This document shows positions 1 to 7,058 of a stretch of DNA of 64,000 bases, piece by piece. The stretch is from Methanoculleus methanifontis. GTDB taxonomy: Archaea > Halobacteriota > Methanomicrobia > Methanomicrobiales > Methanoculleaceae. A program made the position numbers and the translations under genes. Location of the stretch: assembly GCF_030464365.1 (NCBI RefSeq), contig NZ_VCYI01000008.1, forward strand, positions 1-64,000, read 5' to 3'. Positions within the stretch are counted from its first letter, which is position 1, and each line of letters begins with the position of its first letter. The notes under the pieces were generated by a model. That model was not told the origin of the DNA. It did not search any database and saw only the letters and a program-made list of their open reading frames with translations.

Positions 1-80
1 CGACCGATGTGCGGCTTTGTTGGGGGGAGGTATTTCTGAACAATCTCCCAGAGATCATCGTCAATTTCCCGGAATGCCAT
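1..80 (-). CDS. IS5-like transposase, N-terminus only (runs off the window)
   Basis: The minus strand from an ATG at 80 reads MAFREIDDDLWEIVQKYLPP and continues for 26 codons to the window edge. This resembles the start of IS5/IS4-type DDE transposases common in methanogens, which begin with an acidic segment, a Trp and a conserved Leu-Pro-Pro. A TATA-like box at 105-115 would start transcription almost at the ATG. Only the N-terminus is visible, so the family call rests on a short match. The insertion sits directly behind the primase stop codon and probably interrupts the integrated element. Confidence 0.6.
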   Translation of the reverse strand, partial: MAFREIDDDLWEIVQKYLPPTKPHIG

Positions 81-104
81 GATCCCCAGTTTTATCCGAG
101 GGGA

Positions 105-115
105 CTTATAATTAT
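105..115 (-). promoter_or_regulatory. TATA box for the partial transposase
   Basis: The minus strand reads ATAATTATAAG, centred about 28-30 bp upstream of the transposase ATG at 80, which fits a nearly leaderless transcript. The box overlaps the primase stop codon at 112-114. Confidence 0.4.
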
Positions 116-1893
116 AGGATCACCTCAAACCCGAATTTATATAGGGATTCGGCAAACTTGGTATCCCTCGCTGCAACCTTCCCGTTATCGCTGCACCATC
201 GGACGTATGCGTTATACAGGTCTTCCTTCCTGTACCTCTCGTCCATATCCCGGACCATGTTTGATTGAACAAACTTGTAGATAGGATCGGACTCGAAGAG
301 CCAGAGGTCTTGAATCTGGATCCCGGTGCTCGTGCTTAAGAGCTGGTTGCTTCCCGCTCGAATCACGATCATTCTCTTGATCACATCGTTCAAGAGCCCG
401 GATAGGTTCTCCTCTGTTAGCACCTTCCCGATAAAGGACGGGTCGCGGGGAAACTGGTTTGGAAAGATAACATACTCCCACCGGCTGAAGAACGCTTCAT
501 CGTCTTTCTCCTGGTCCGGTATGGCTGGGGGTTTGTTGCAGGTGTATACCTGGGTCGCATAGACCGGGATATTATATCCTTCCTTCCCCTTCCTCTCTAC
601 CCATATTTTTGTTCCTCCGGTCGTCGTCTTGAACGTCTCCAGGTTACTCAATTTGACGCTCTTTAAATCATCGTAGACATTCAACAACGCGCCTTCAAAC
701 TGTGCGAGGGCAAAACGGTTTGTTGCCATTGCATGAAGAGAGATCCGGGAAATAAATTCCTCCCCGAAGAACGCATTTAACAATTCTATGGCGTATGTAG
801 TCTTTCCTGAATCGGCCTGACCTTTTAAAAGATAGGCTTTCTTGTAGGTCACTTTATTTTGGGCCTGTAATAGCGCCTGTGCCATAACCTGATACAAGAG
901 CTCTATCTTCGGTTCATAGTCTCCCGGGTTCGTCTCCCCTTCCGGGACAATCCATGATTTAAATACCTCATAGATAGCGGAGCCGGATGCTTCGGGGTCA
1001 AACGTCACCGGGAGTTTATAGGTAAACCTGTACTTCGGGCTGTGGGGGAGGAGCGTGTACGTTCTGGCTGCATAGTCAATCTGAACCACTCCGTTCATGA
1101 CCGGGATAGCATCGGGGTACTGATTGAAGGGATAATCCTTGTAATCTGTGATGAGGTAGTGCGTAACTTCACGTATGGCTGTGCTGATATTCCCTTCATA
1201 CTCAACTACCCGGGCGATCCTCTTGATCTCCTCCTCGATCACGTTGCGGTTGGAAGTGAAGATCCCATCCTCGTAGACTCGTATATCGTCTTTAAAAGTG
1301 ACAATATCGTAAATCTCTTTGATGTGGTCAGCGATAGTTATGTAGTTCAATTTAAACCCGTCGCGCGTCGGGATAGTATACTCATTCTTGTATCTCTTCT
1401 GGATTTGCTGCCCCTGCTCCTGGAGTACTGCGCGGTGAAGTTTATCCGATGCTGCGATCTCCCGTATCCATTCTTTAAGATCCTCCTCCTGCATCTGATC
1501 GTAGTTTTTCGGGGGCCGGATGTCGTACCGCCTCTCGAGGTGCGTCAGAGCTTCCGACACTTTGACCGTTCCCATTTGGTTGATCTCGTCGTCAGTATAG
1601 TAGCTCCATGCGGGATCGGGGCTGCGCTCTTCTTCTGTGTCCTCACCGTGAGGTACGAAGGTGATACTCTCGAACCCGGGCGCGGCTGAGGTCTGACCGT
1701 TGCCGCTCTCCTGGGTGGCTGAGTTATAACAGTCTGGACATAACCATTCTGCTTGCATCGTCTCGGGGTCGAATGTGGTTCGATAGTTCGCCGGCCTGCC
1801 ACATATCCGGCATGGGTGCCGGGCGGACGGGGTAGGAAGATCCTTCTTGTAGTCGTCGGGGTTGATCTCTTCCAGCGATCCGCTCTCGATCAT
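112..1893 (-). CDS. Virus/plasmid primase with SF3 helicase domain (D5/P4-like)
   Basis: This is a 593-residue replication protein of the integrated element. An N-terminal zinc-binding motif (CRICGRP ... CPDC) is followed by a long linker and then a D5/P4-type superfamily 3 helicase. Walker A reads GQADSGKTT, Walker B reads LLNVYDDL, and a sensor-1 Asn lies in YTCNKPP. In this family the protein opens and unwinds an origin during autonomous replication. I chose ATG 1893 because it overlaps the upstream stop as ATGA and follows GGTGGGTGAT; an in-frame GTG at 1905 is the alternative. The protein stops at FGFEVIL, where relatives continue through a C-terminal winged helix, and an IS element begins immediately after, so it may be truncated. 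Confidence 0.85.
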   Translation of the reverse strand: MIESGSLEEINPDDYKKDLPTPSARHPCRICGRPANYRTTFDPETMQAEWLCPDCYNSATQESGNGQTSAAPGFESITFVPHGEDTEEERSPDPAWSYYTDDEINQMGTVKVSEALTHLERRYDIRPPKNYDQMQEEDLKEWIREIAASDKLHRAVLQEQGQQIQKRYKNEYTIPTRDGFKLNYITIADHIKEIYDIVTFKDDIRVYEDGIFTSNRNVIEEEIKRIARVVEYEGNISTAIREVTHYLITDYKDYPFNQYPDAIPVMNGVVQIDYAARTYTLLPHSPKYRFTYKLPVTFDPEASGSAIYEVFKSWIVPEGETNPGDYEPKIELLYQVMAQALLQAQNKVTYKKAYLLKGQADSGKTTYAIELLNAFFGEEFISRISLHAMATNRFALAQFEGALLNVYDDLKSVKLSNLETFKTTTGGTKIWVERKGKEGYNIPVYATQVYTCNKPPAIPDQEKDDEAFFSRWEYVIFPNQFPRDPSFIGKVLTEENLSGLLNDVIKRMIVIRAGSNQLLSTSTGIQIQDLWLFESDPIYKFVQSNMVRDMDERYRKEDLYNAYVRWCSDNGKVAARDTKFAESLYKFGFEVIL

Positions 1894-2132
1894 ACGATCA
1901 CCCACCTGGAGAACCGCCAGTACAGTTCAACTCCTCGGGCTAATTCCGGGCTGTTATGGGGGGCCGCACCGACGATCTCAACGAGGAACATCCTGATAAG
2001 AGTTATGCGCCGGTGCAAGTCTCGCAGGCTAAGCGGTCCCCGCTCGCATTTCTGCATATGGCGTTCACACAGGGAGATCATAGCGCGGATCTCGTCGAGG
2101 CTCGGCGTCCGGTAGCATGACTCACCGGACAT
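1890..2132 (-). CDS. Small hypothetical protein coupled to the primase
   Basis: An 80-residue protein with no family I recognise. It is rich in Arg and has spaced Cys residues (GESCYRTP, LCERHMQKCERG), with predicted helices throughout. It has a good ribosome site, GGAGGT, eight bases before the ATG. Its stop overlaps the primase start as ATGA, so the two are translationally coupled. A role in replication of the element, perhaps as an origin or primase partner, is inference from position only. Confidence 0.65.
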   Translation of the reverse strand: MSGESCYRTPSLDEIRAMISLCERHMQKCERGPLSLRDLHRRITLIRMFLVEIVGAAPHNSPELARGVELYWRFSRWVIV

Positions 2133-2236
2133 GCTCTACCTCCCGGCACCTGCAGTCTTTCCAAGTGTGATGTAGTTCGCACCGTCCGGGAACGTAACGG
2201 GTGGGGCAACCGAAGCAAGGGTTTACCTTAGAAGGG

Positions 2237-2244
2237 TATTTATA
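2237..2244. promoter_or_regulatory. Two-way TATA box between the primase operon and the CRISPR-like unit
   Basis: The site reads TATTTATA on plus and TATAAATA on minus. On minus it would start a transcript near 2215 for the 80-residue gene and primase. On plus it would start near 2265 and run into the CRISPR-like unit at 2369. The minus match (CTATAAATA) is the better archaeal TATA box. Plus-strand use is inferred. Confidence 0.45.
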
Positions 2245-2347
2245 GGGGGGGCGCGATAGTTGCTTTTGCATTACGCATCCCTCAGTATGAGTAGTGTGAG
2301 AGCGCCGCCGGGTTGGTGGAGGCGGTAAGTTCTGGTCGGTTTCGGTC

Positions 2348-2370
2348 GATGCCTGGTGTAACCAGGCATC
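2348..2370. repeat. Perfect 9-bp inverted repeat abutting the CRISPR-like unit
   Basis: GATGCCTGG and CCAGGCATC flank a five-base loop. The right arm runs into the first two bases of repeat 1 of the CRISPR-like unit. It could be an operator or a hairpin at the 5' end of a plus-strand transcript. Confidence 0.7.
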
Positions 2371-2475
2371 TTACCATGTCTGAAAGGACATGGCCCAATT
2401 GAAGCTATTAGGCGGGAGATACTACAGTCTATCAACTGTCTTACCATGTCTGAAAGGACATGGCCCAATTGAAGC
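2369..2475 (+). CRISPR. Mini-CRISPR-like unit: two repeats, one spacer
   Basis: Two identical 37-bp copies lie at 2369-2405 and 2439-2475, separated by a unique 33-bp spacer at 2406-2438. Each copy contains a 7-bp stem (CCATGTC ... GACATGG, loop TGAAAG) and ends in ATTGAAGC, the kind of 3' handle seen in many CRISPR repeats. Repeat length, spacer length, internal palindrome and 3' end all fit CRISPR. No cas gene is present in the window and upstream sequence is not a clear AT-rich leader. Single-spacer arrays are known in archaeal viruses, where they use host Cas proteins. The alternative is a pair of regulatory hairpins. Confidence 0.65.
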
Positions 2476-2482
2476 ACTCTCG

Positions 2483-2641
2483 TCATTTGAGCACCTCGGG
2501 GGGGGTGCTCCCTTCTTCCTCTTCGTCTCTGACGATTATGACTAATCCTTTACGTACACCAACATCCGCGATGGCTTGATGAAAGCAATCCATCGCTTTG
2601 TATTCCGAATGAGTCAGTACTAAAAGTTCTGAACCGCTCAT
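2483..2641 (-). CDS. 52-residue acidic protein coupled to the regulator
   Basis: An ORF starting at ATG 2641 encodes 52 residues, beginning MSGSELLVLTHSEYK and ending in an acidic tail (RDEEEEGSTPPEVLK). Its ATG overlaps the stop of the upstream 79-residue regulator as ATGA, strong evidence for a translated gene. I recognise no family. It may be a partner or antagonist of the regulator. The 3' end of the gene carries an inverted repeat (2489-2510) and stops eight bases from the CRISPR-like unit. Confidence 0.6.
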   Translation of the reverse strand: MSGSELLVLTHSEYKAMDCFHQAIADVGVRKGLVIIVRDEEEEGSTPPEVLK

Positions 2642-2877
2642 TCTGATACCTCCGCGCTCTTTGGTCCCGGGTAGAGGAGGTAAAAACGATTTAGTACTTT
2701 CTTGGGCGCTAGATACCCGTTGCCGGACAATCGACGAACGCGGTTCCTGATGGTGTTTTCAGGCGTCGCCGGATCGGCCTTGTCCATCACATCCCGGATT
2801 CCCACGCCAGGTTGCTTAATAACGGTTCTGACGATCAGAGTATCGAGATCGTCTAAAGATATGTTTTTGCGTCGCAT
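2638..2877 (-). CDS. Winged-helix regulator of the integrated element
   Basis: A 79-residue protein with a winged-helix pattern: helix (LDDLDTLIVRTVIKQ), turn, recognition helix (TPENTIRNRVRRLSGNG) and a short wing (YLAPKKVLNRFYLLYPG). This is the usual architecture of small archaeal transcription regulators. The ribosome site GGGTGA precedes ATG 2877, and a TATA box lies at 2948-2957. As the first gene after the large control region it may be the repressor that keeps the element quiet; that role is inferred. Confidence 0.65.
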   Translation of the reverse strand: MRRKNISLDDLDTLIVRTVIKQPGVGIRDVMDKADPATPENTIRNRVRRLSGNGYLAPKKVLNRFYLLYPGPKSAEVSE

Positions 2878-2947
2878 TTCTTCACCCGTTCTGTTTTAGA
2901 AGAGCTGAAACGGGGGCAAGACGGGCAACGTATCGAGGTTGGCAAAG

Positions 2948-2957
2948 TCTTTTATAC
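2948..2957 (-). promoter_or_regulatory. TATA box for the regulator
   Basis: The minus strand reads GGTATAAAAG. It would place the start near 2925, giving a leader of about 50 bases before ATG 2877. Confidence 0.5.
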
Positions 2958-3449
2958 CTTGCTTCCTCAGTCTTTTTTGTCGGAATTTTCCGACGGGTTT
3001 TAATTTTCGTTGCCGGTCACCCGGTTGGGACGTTGCGCCAACAACGTCCCTCAACTCTCTAAGTAAAAGTAGAAATAACTACTATATATTCCCTCTGCTC
3101 ACCCGATGCTCTCAAAAAGGGCTCGGAGAGATTAGAACTACCTGTTTCCGAAATGAAAGGATTTTAGAGGATTTCTTAAAACAAGTCTAATTTAGTGTAT
3201 TATTTCTCTCAAAATAGACGGATTATAATACTATATCTACCACTTTTGGCGCAAATAGGTAAAATTTTGCCAAGACACTCAACAACCTCACTTGTTTAAA
3301 GTGAAGTGATATCTAGTGCTATCTAGTGTATTCTTTTGTGTTCTTTTGTTGTCTTGTGTATTTAATTGGAAAGTGTTATAAAAATATAAACACGCAAAAA
3401 TAGGTTATTTTGCCGCGCGTCGCTCGGAAAAAAGGTTTTTGTAATTTAC
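2958..3449. other. AT-rich noncoding control region with repeats
   Basis: No convincing gene lies here; an 83-codon plus-strand ORF (2939-3190) has no recognisable features. Two structures stand out. First, an inverted repeat GGGACGTT / AACGTCCC lies at 3027-3050. Second, 10-bp direct repeats stack at 3311-3350 (ATCTAGTGCT, ATCTAGTGTA, TTCTTTTGTG, TTCTTTTGTT). One-turn phasing suggests protein binding. The position between integrase and regulator suits an operator, recombination arm sites or a replication origin. Confidence 0.5.
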
Positions 3450-4676
3450 TCACCTGTTAATCAACCTACCTTGTTTCCTCGCTCGTGCATCCTTAAGAGC
3501 CTCTAACATTTCTTCATCGGTGTACTCACCGAACAAAAGTTCCAACTTTGACGTTTTACTATCGAACGCCGTTCGGGCCTCTTCGGTTAACGGTGCAGCG
3601 CACCGATTACAATACGTTGCATCGGGCTTGTTCACTAGATAGCACCTCGGGCATTGCCGGGGCTCCATCGGATCGGGGGCTGCGTTCTTATCCGCGAGCC
3701 CGTACATTTCATGCACCTGCCGATCTATGTCCTGGTTGGAAAGGTGCTGATACCGGCCTAGCATCGAGGTGCCGACATTGCCCCATATCATCAGCTTGAT
3801 CACGCTCTCACTGAGTCCTTCGGCTGATAGGTGCGTCACCCTGGCATGTCGGAGATCATGAAGGGTGATCTTCTTCTCGATCCCGCTCCGTTCAAGTATC
3901 CGGTTGAACTGGTGCCGGTATACGCCATACCGTATTGATTTGAGTTGTTCGGTCACAAAGACCGGGGCATCGTCGGGTACTGGCTGGACCGGGTAGTTGC
4001 TCAACCACTCCGCGACATAGGGCCGGCACCACACACACCGGATATAGCGCCTCTTCTCTTGCTTGGCACCCTTCCGGGTCGTGATGGCAATCCCGGTTTC
4101 CTCGAGGGTAAGATCCTTCCACCGAAGATCGCACACTTCGCTTATCCGGCCTCCTGATTCATAGGTGAGGGCGATAAGCGCGCGGTCCCGGGGGTTCCGG
4201 CAGGCTCGGATCAGTCTGATAACTTCCTCTTTCGTGAGGATGTCGCTCGGGGATAGATCGATCTCGTATCGGTTCTCAATGCGGATCTTCTTTAGCTGGG
4301 CCTCGGTGATCTCGGTGTATCCGTACTCCATCAAGAACCGCACAAACTTTTTCAGCACCCTAAGACTCTCCTGTACGGTGCTCTGTGCGTAATGTCCGGT
4401 TCTGAGGGCTCCTACACCCTGCATCAGCTGGGGATACGTTATCCCGGGATACGGGGGTATGTACCGTCTCATGCTCACTAGCTTAGAGGTGAGCGCGCGG
4501 ATCCTCGCCGGTGAGAGTCCTTCACCCTGGGCGGTCCCGATAAACTCACGGATAACCCGGGCGTCCTCGGGGGTTATCCTGCCGTCCTCGGTCGCTTTAG
4601 AAATGGAGTTCTCGTTAAACTCCGGGCGGTATTCGTTGAATGGCCGAACATCAACTTCCCTGGTGCTCCCTTCCAT
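3450..4676 (-). CDS. Tyrosine integrase with C-terminal zinc ribbon
   Basis: A 408-residue site-specific recombinase. An N-terminal SAM-like DNA-binding domain (about 80-135) precedes the catalytic domain (about 145-335). The first catalytic Arg is in ESGGRISE, the second motif is HDLRHARVTH, and the nucleophilic Tyr is in LGRYQHLS; the usual third His/Trp position is replaced in IWGNVGTS. A zinc ribbon (CPRC ... CNRC) follows at about 345-365. This layout is common in integrases of euryarchaeal viruses and plasmids. Its 5' end lies about 50 bp from the disrupted radical SAM gene, as expected for an integrase next to its attachment site. Transcription is probably leaderless. Confidence 0.92.
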   Translation of the reverse strand: MEGSTREVDVRPFNEYRPEFNENSISKATEDGRITPEDARVIREFIGTAQGEGLSPARIRALTSKLVSMRRYIPPYPGITYPQLMQGVGALRTGHYAQSTVQESLRVLKKFVRFLMEYGYTEITEAQLKKIRIENRYEIDLSPSDILTKEEVIRLIRACRNPRDRALIALTYESGGRISEVCDLRWKDLTLEETGIAITTRKGAKQEKRRYIRCVWCRPYVAEWLSNYPVQPVPDDAPVFVTEQLKSIRYGVYRHQFNRILERSGIEKKITLHDLRHARVTHLSAEGLSESVIKLMIWGNVGTSMLGRYQHLSNQDIDRQVHEMYGLADKNAAPDPMEPRQCPRCYLVNKPDATYCNRCAAPLTEEARTAFDSKTSKLELLFGEYTDEEMLEALKDARARKQGRLINR

Positions 4677-4696
4677 GAATCAGTATAGGGGGCGCG

Positions 4697-4706
4697 CGTA
4701 TATAGA
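4697..4706 (-). promoter_or_regulatory. TATA box of the integrase
   Basis: The minus strand carries TCTATATACG about 26 bp upstream of ATG 4676, predicting a leaderless transcript. It overlaps the likely attachment core, so integration state could affect integrase expression. Confidence 0.5.
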
Positions 4707-4732
4707 ACTTCGTATACATCATCGTGAAAGTT
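4706..4732. other. Probable right attachment site / element border
   Basis: AACTT (4706-4710) and AAGTT (4728-4732) form inverted arms of an imperfect repeat; the left arm AACTTCGTATA happens to match half of the P1 loxP arm. Homology to the interrupted radical SAM gene begins at about 4731 and an in-frame TGA lies at 4725-4727, so the strand exchange point should lie in or just right of this stretch. The exact core cannot be set without the left border. Confidence 0.45.
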
Positions 4733-5387
4733 TTGCCAGAACTACGAAATCAGCCAGTGCGGGGCCGGCTACGCGGTCTCGTGCGATGACCTTGCCGGGA
4801 TCATGCTCCGCCTGCAGGAACGCGGGTGCCACAACGTCAACTTCGTCTCCCCCTCGCACGTCGTCCCCCAGATCCTCCGTGCAGTCACCCTCGCCGTCCC
4901 CCGGGGTCTCAATATCCCGCTGGTCTACAACAGCGGCGGTTACGACTCCGTGGAGACCCTGCGGCTGCTCGACGGCGTCATTGACATCTACATGCCGGAC
5001 GCGAAGTACGGGCGGGACGACGTGGCGCTGGAACTCTCCCACGCCCCCGGCTACACCGGCTGCATGCAGGCCGCATTAAAGGAGATGCACCGGCAGGTCG
5101 GTGACCTCGAGGTCAGGGACGGCATTGCGGTGCGGGGCATGATCATCAGGCACCTGGTGCTCCCGGGGAACCTTGCAAACAGTGAGATGGTGATGAAGTT
5201 CATCGCAGAGGAGCTATCGCGCGACTCCTACGTGAACGTCATGGCCCAGTACCACCCGGCCTGGAGGGCGTCCGAAGGTGGGAGGAGCCCGGTGTTTGCG
5301 GCGTTGCAGCGCCCGATAACGGCACGGGAGTACCGTTACGCCGTCAGCTGCGCAAAAGAAAACGGCCTCACCCGGGGGTTCCCGTGA
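4731..5387 (+). pseudogene. 3' part of a PflX-like radical SAM gene cut by the element
   Basis: Reading begins FCQNYEISQCGAGYAVS and runs 218 codons to a TGA. The segment FCQNYEIS and then RLQERGCHNVNFVSPSHVVPQI match the COG1313 (PflX-like) radical SAM family just at the last Cys of its CxxxCxxC iron-sulfur motif. The first two Cys and the whole N-terminus are missing and a TGA sits immediately upstream in frame. The integrase gene lies next door, so integration most likely split the gene and left the 5' part on the far side of the element. An ATG at 4803 could start a 194-residue fragment, but it would lack the cluster. Confidence 0.8.
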
Positions 5388-5401
5388 GAGGTGAATGAGA
5401 G

Positions 5402-6175
5402 ATGCTGCCACCAAAAGACTATCCGCTCGAACAGAGAGATGACTCTGGAGTGCAGGTGAGAAGAGAGGCACGGCTCCGGTACGCGGCCCTGACCGATACC
5501 GGGAAGCGTGAGCAGAACGAGGACGCGTACTTCGCCGGCCGAATGGATGGGCATCACCTCTTCGCCGTCGCGGACGGTCTCGGGGGGCATGCCTGCGGCG
5601 AGGTTGCGAGCAGGATGGCGATCGAGATCCTCGCGGAGGCTGCAGACGAGGAACTCCCGGAGAGCGAACCCGGCGAACTGCTTGGGCGCGCGTTCAAGCG
5701 CATCAACACCGCTATTTTTACGTATAATCGGGATAATGGCCTGAACGCGGGGACAACGCTCTCTGCCGCCATTGTCGCAGAGTCTGGCCGGTGCTGGATC
5801 GGCACGGTGGGCGACAGCAGGACGCATATCGTCACGCCGACCTCCATCTGGCATACGCGCGACCAGACCTACGTCCAGGGCCTGGTTGAATCGGGAGCCA
5901 TATCCCCGGCGGAGGCGATGGTCCACCCGCGAAAGAACGTCCTGACCCAGGCGCTCGGTCTCTCGGCCCGGGTGCAAGTCGACCTCGACGTCGTGGAACT
6001 CGCCTGCGGGGTTCTCCTGATCAGCTCGGACGGACTGCACGATTACGTCCCGGAGAGCGTCATCCGGGAGATCGTGCTTGGAAACGAGCCCGACATGGCA
6101 TGCCGGAGACTGATCGATGCCGCCAGTGACGCGGCAAGCACCGACAACACCACGGTGATCGTCGCCAGAGCATGA
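5402..6175 (+). CDS. PP2C-type serine/threonine phosphatase
   Basis: A 257-residue soluble metal-dependent phosphatase of the PppA/Stp1 type. The metal-binding motifs are visible in order: REQNEDAYF, VADGLGGHACGE, GTTLSAAIV, GDSRTHIV, LLISSDGLHDYV and DNTTVIV. The family dephosphorylates Ser/Thr residues and usually counters a Hanks-type kinase, none of which is in this window. Start ATG 5402 follows GAGGTGA. The gene begins 14 bp after the truncated radical SAM gene and was probably transcribed with it, so insertion of the element upstream may have altered its expression. Confidence 0.88.
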   Translation: MLPPKDYPLEQRDDSGVQVRREARLRYAALTDTGKREQNEDAYFAGRMDGHHLFAVADGLGGHACGEVASRMAIEILAEAADEELPESEPGELLGRAFKRINTAIFTYNRDNGLNAGTTLSAAIVAESGRCWIGTVGDSRTHIVTPTSIWHTRDQTYVQGLVESGAISPAEAMVHPRKNVLTQALGLSARVQVDLDVVELACGVLLISSDGLHDYVPESVIREIVLGNEPDMACRRLIDAASDAASTDNTTVIVARA

Positions 6176-6187
6176 CGGTGTGGGTTT

Positions 6188-6248
6188 ACCGCTGAGAGCG
6201 GTGGTAAAGTCTCGTGCAGCGACGGCTCGTTAGAACCGGGTAAAAAAA
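6188..6248. terminator. Convergent terminator region
   Basis: ACCGCT GAG AGCGGT forms a hairpin at 6188-6202 behind the phosphatase. A run of seven A at 6242-6248, read as T on minus, follows the HTH gene. Together they would end the two converging units. Confidence 0.5.
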
Positions 6249-6256
6249 TAGATGCT

Positions 6257-6598
6257 TTACTCCTGATACTCTTCAAGAGCAAGCTGATACATCCAGTCGA
6301 GAAGGAGTGCGCACTCTTCCGGGGTGCACTCCTGATCGCAGCCGATGCACGGGAGAACCTCTCCGCCTGCAAGGATGATGCAGGGGTCGATGGCGCGCTT
6401 CTTCGCGCGCAACAGGTAGGTCTTGATGCCGTCGCTGCGAAACTCGATGCGTTCGATCAGCCCGGCATCGAGCAGCCGCTTCACGATCCGCGAGCACTTC
6501 CTGCTGTCGATATTGAGATGCTTCCAGAGTTCGCTCTGGAGAACTCCCTGGCGATGGGACTGGATAACCTTGAGTGCTTCTTCCTCCTGGTCGGACAT
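6257..6598 (-). CDS. Winged-helix regulator with C-terminal cysteine cluster
   Basis: A 113-residue protein. Residues 1-70 form a winged helix (EALKVIQSHRQGVLQSELWK, then IDSRKCSRIVKRLLDAGLIE). The C-terminus carries PCIGCDQECTPEEC, four closely spaced Cys that could bind an iron-sulfur cluster or zinc. Such proteins are found across methanogens and are taken to be redox- or metal-responsive regulators; the ligand is not shown here. The gene starts five bases after the Lsm stop and is surely co-transcribed with it. Confidence 0.75.
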   Translation of the reverse strand: MSDQEEEALKVIQSHRQGVLQSELWKHLNIDSRKCSRIVKRLLDAGLIERIEFRSDGIKTYLLRAKKRAIDPCIILAGGEVLPCIGCDQECTPEECALLLDWMYQLALEEYQE

Positions 6599-6603
6599 GG
6601 CTA

Positions 6604-6840
6604 TCAGAGCAGGGGCGCAATGGTCAGGATATTGTTGCCGCGGATGACGACGGTCCCGAGGGTGCGGCCCCGCTGTTCCCCGGTAAACTCGGTGGTCTCG
6701 TCCATATGCAGGTTCAGGTGTTCATCCACTGCCACGAGCCGTCCCTGGAGTTTCCTGCTGTCATCCTTGATTTCGACGGTGATTTTTGAGTCTACGAGCG
6801 AAAAAACCTTCTTCACAGGGAGTACGATACCGTTAACCAT
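6604..6840 (-). CDS. Sm-like (Lsm) RNA-binding protein
   Basis: A 78-residue Sm-fold protein. The Sm1 motif covers the first half (VEIKDDSRKLQGRLVAVDEH, LNLHMDE) and Sm2 ends in VVIRGNNILTIAP. Archaeal Lsm proteins form hexa- or heptameric rings that bind U-rich RNA. It is first in a two-gene unit with the winged-helix regulator, which suggests linked RNA and transcription control. No strong TATA box is evident upstream. Confidence 0.88.
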   Translation of the reverse strand: MVNGIVLPVKKVFSLVDSKITVEIKDDSRKLQGRLVAVDEHLNLHMDETTEFTGEQRGRTLGTVVIRGNNILTIAPLL

Positions 6841-6890
6841 CTGTTCTTATATGGTTATGTTCATGCATTAAGTTTTTCCTATAACCGACC

Positions 6891-7005
6891 ACCGACCGCC
6901 TTCGGCGGTCGGTGGGAGGTGCGGCACTGTTAGGTGCCGCTGCCGGCTAGCGTCCGCCTTCGGCGGTCGGTGGGAGGTGCGGCACTGTTAGGTGCCGCTG
7001 CCGAC
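6891..7005. repeat. Tandem double-hairpin repeat, 58-bp period
   Basis: A 50-bp unit occurs at 6896-6945 and again, identical, at 6954-7003. Each copy holds two hairpins: GACCGCC TTC GGCGGTC-type in copy 1 (extended to 10 bp with flanking ACC/GGT) and GCGGCAC TGTTAG GTGCCGC. The element lies between the Lsm 5' end and the FBP aldolase 3' end. It may be a structured RNA, a terminator pair or a dispersed palindromic repeat. Confidence 0.85.
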
Positions 7006-7058
7006 TGGTAAATGCTGCGAAGTTTCCGGGCACCGGCGTTCCGGCAATAAAAAAAGGG

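Noticed and set aside
2489-2510. GAGCACC/GGTGCTC hairpin as a terminator
   Set aside because: It lies inside the 52-residue coding frame and lacks a following T-run on the minus strand, so a terminator role is not supported.
2939-3190. 83-codon plus-strand ORF in the AT-rich region
   Set aside because: No ribosome site, no motif, and it crosses the inverted repeat and the regulator promoter.
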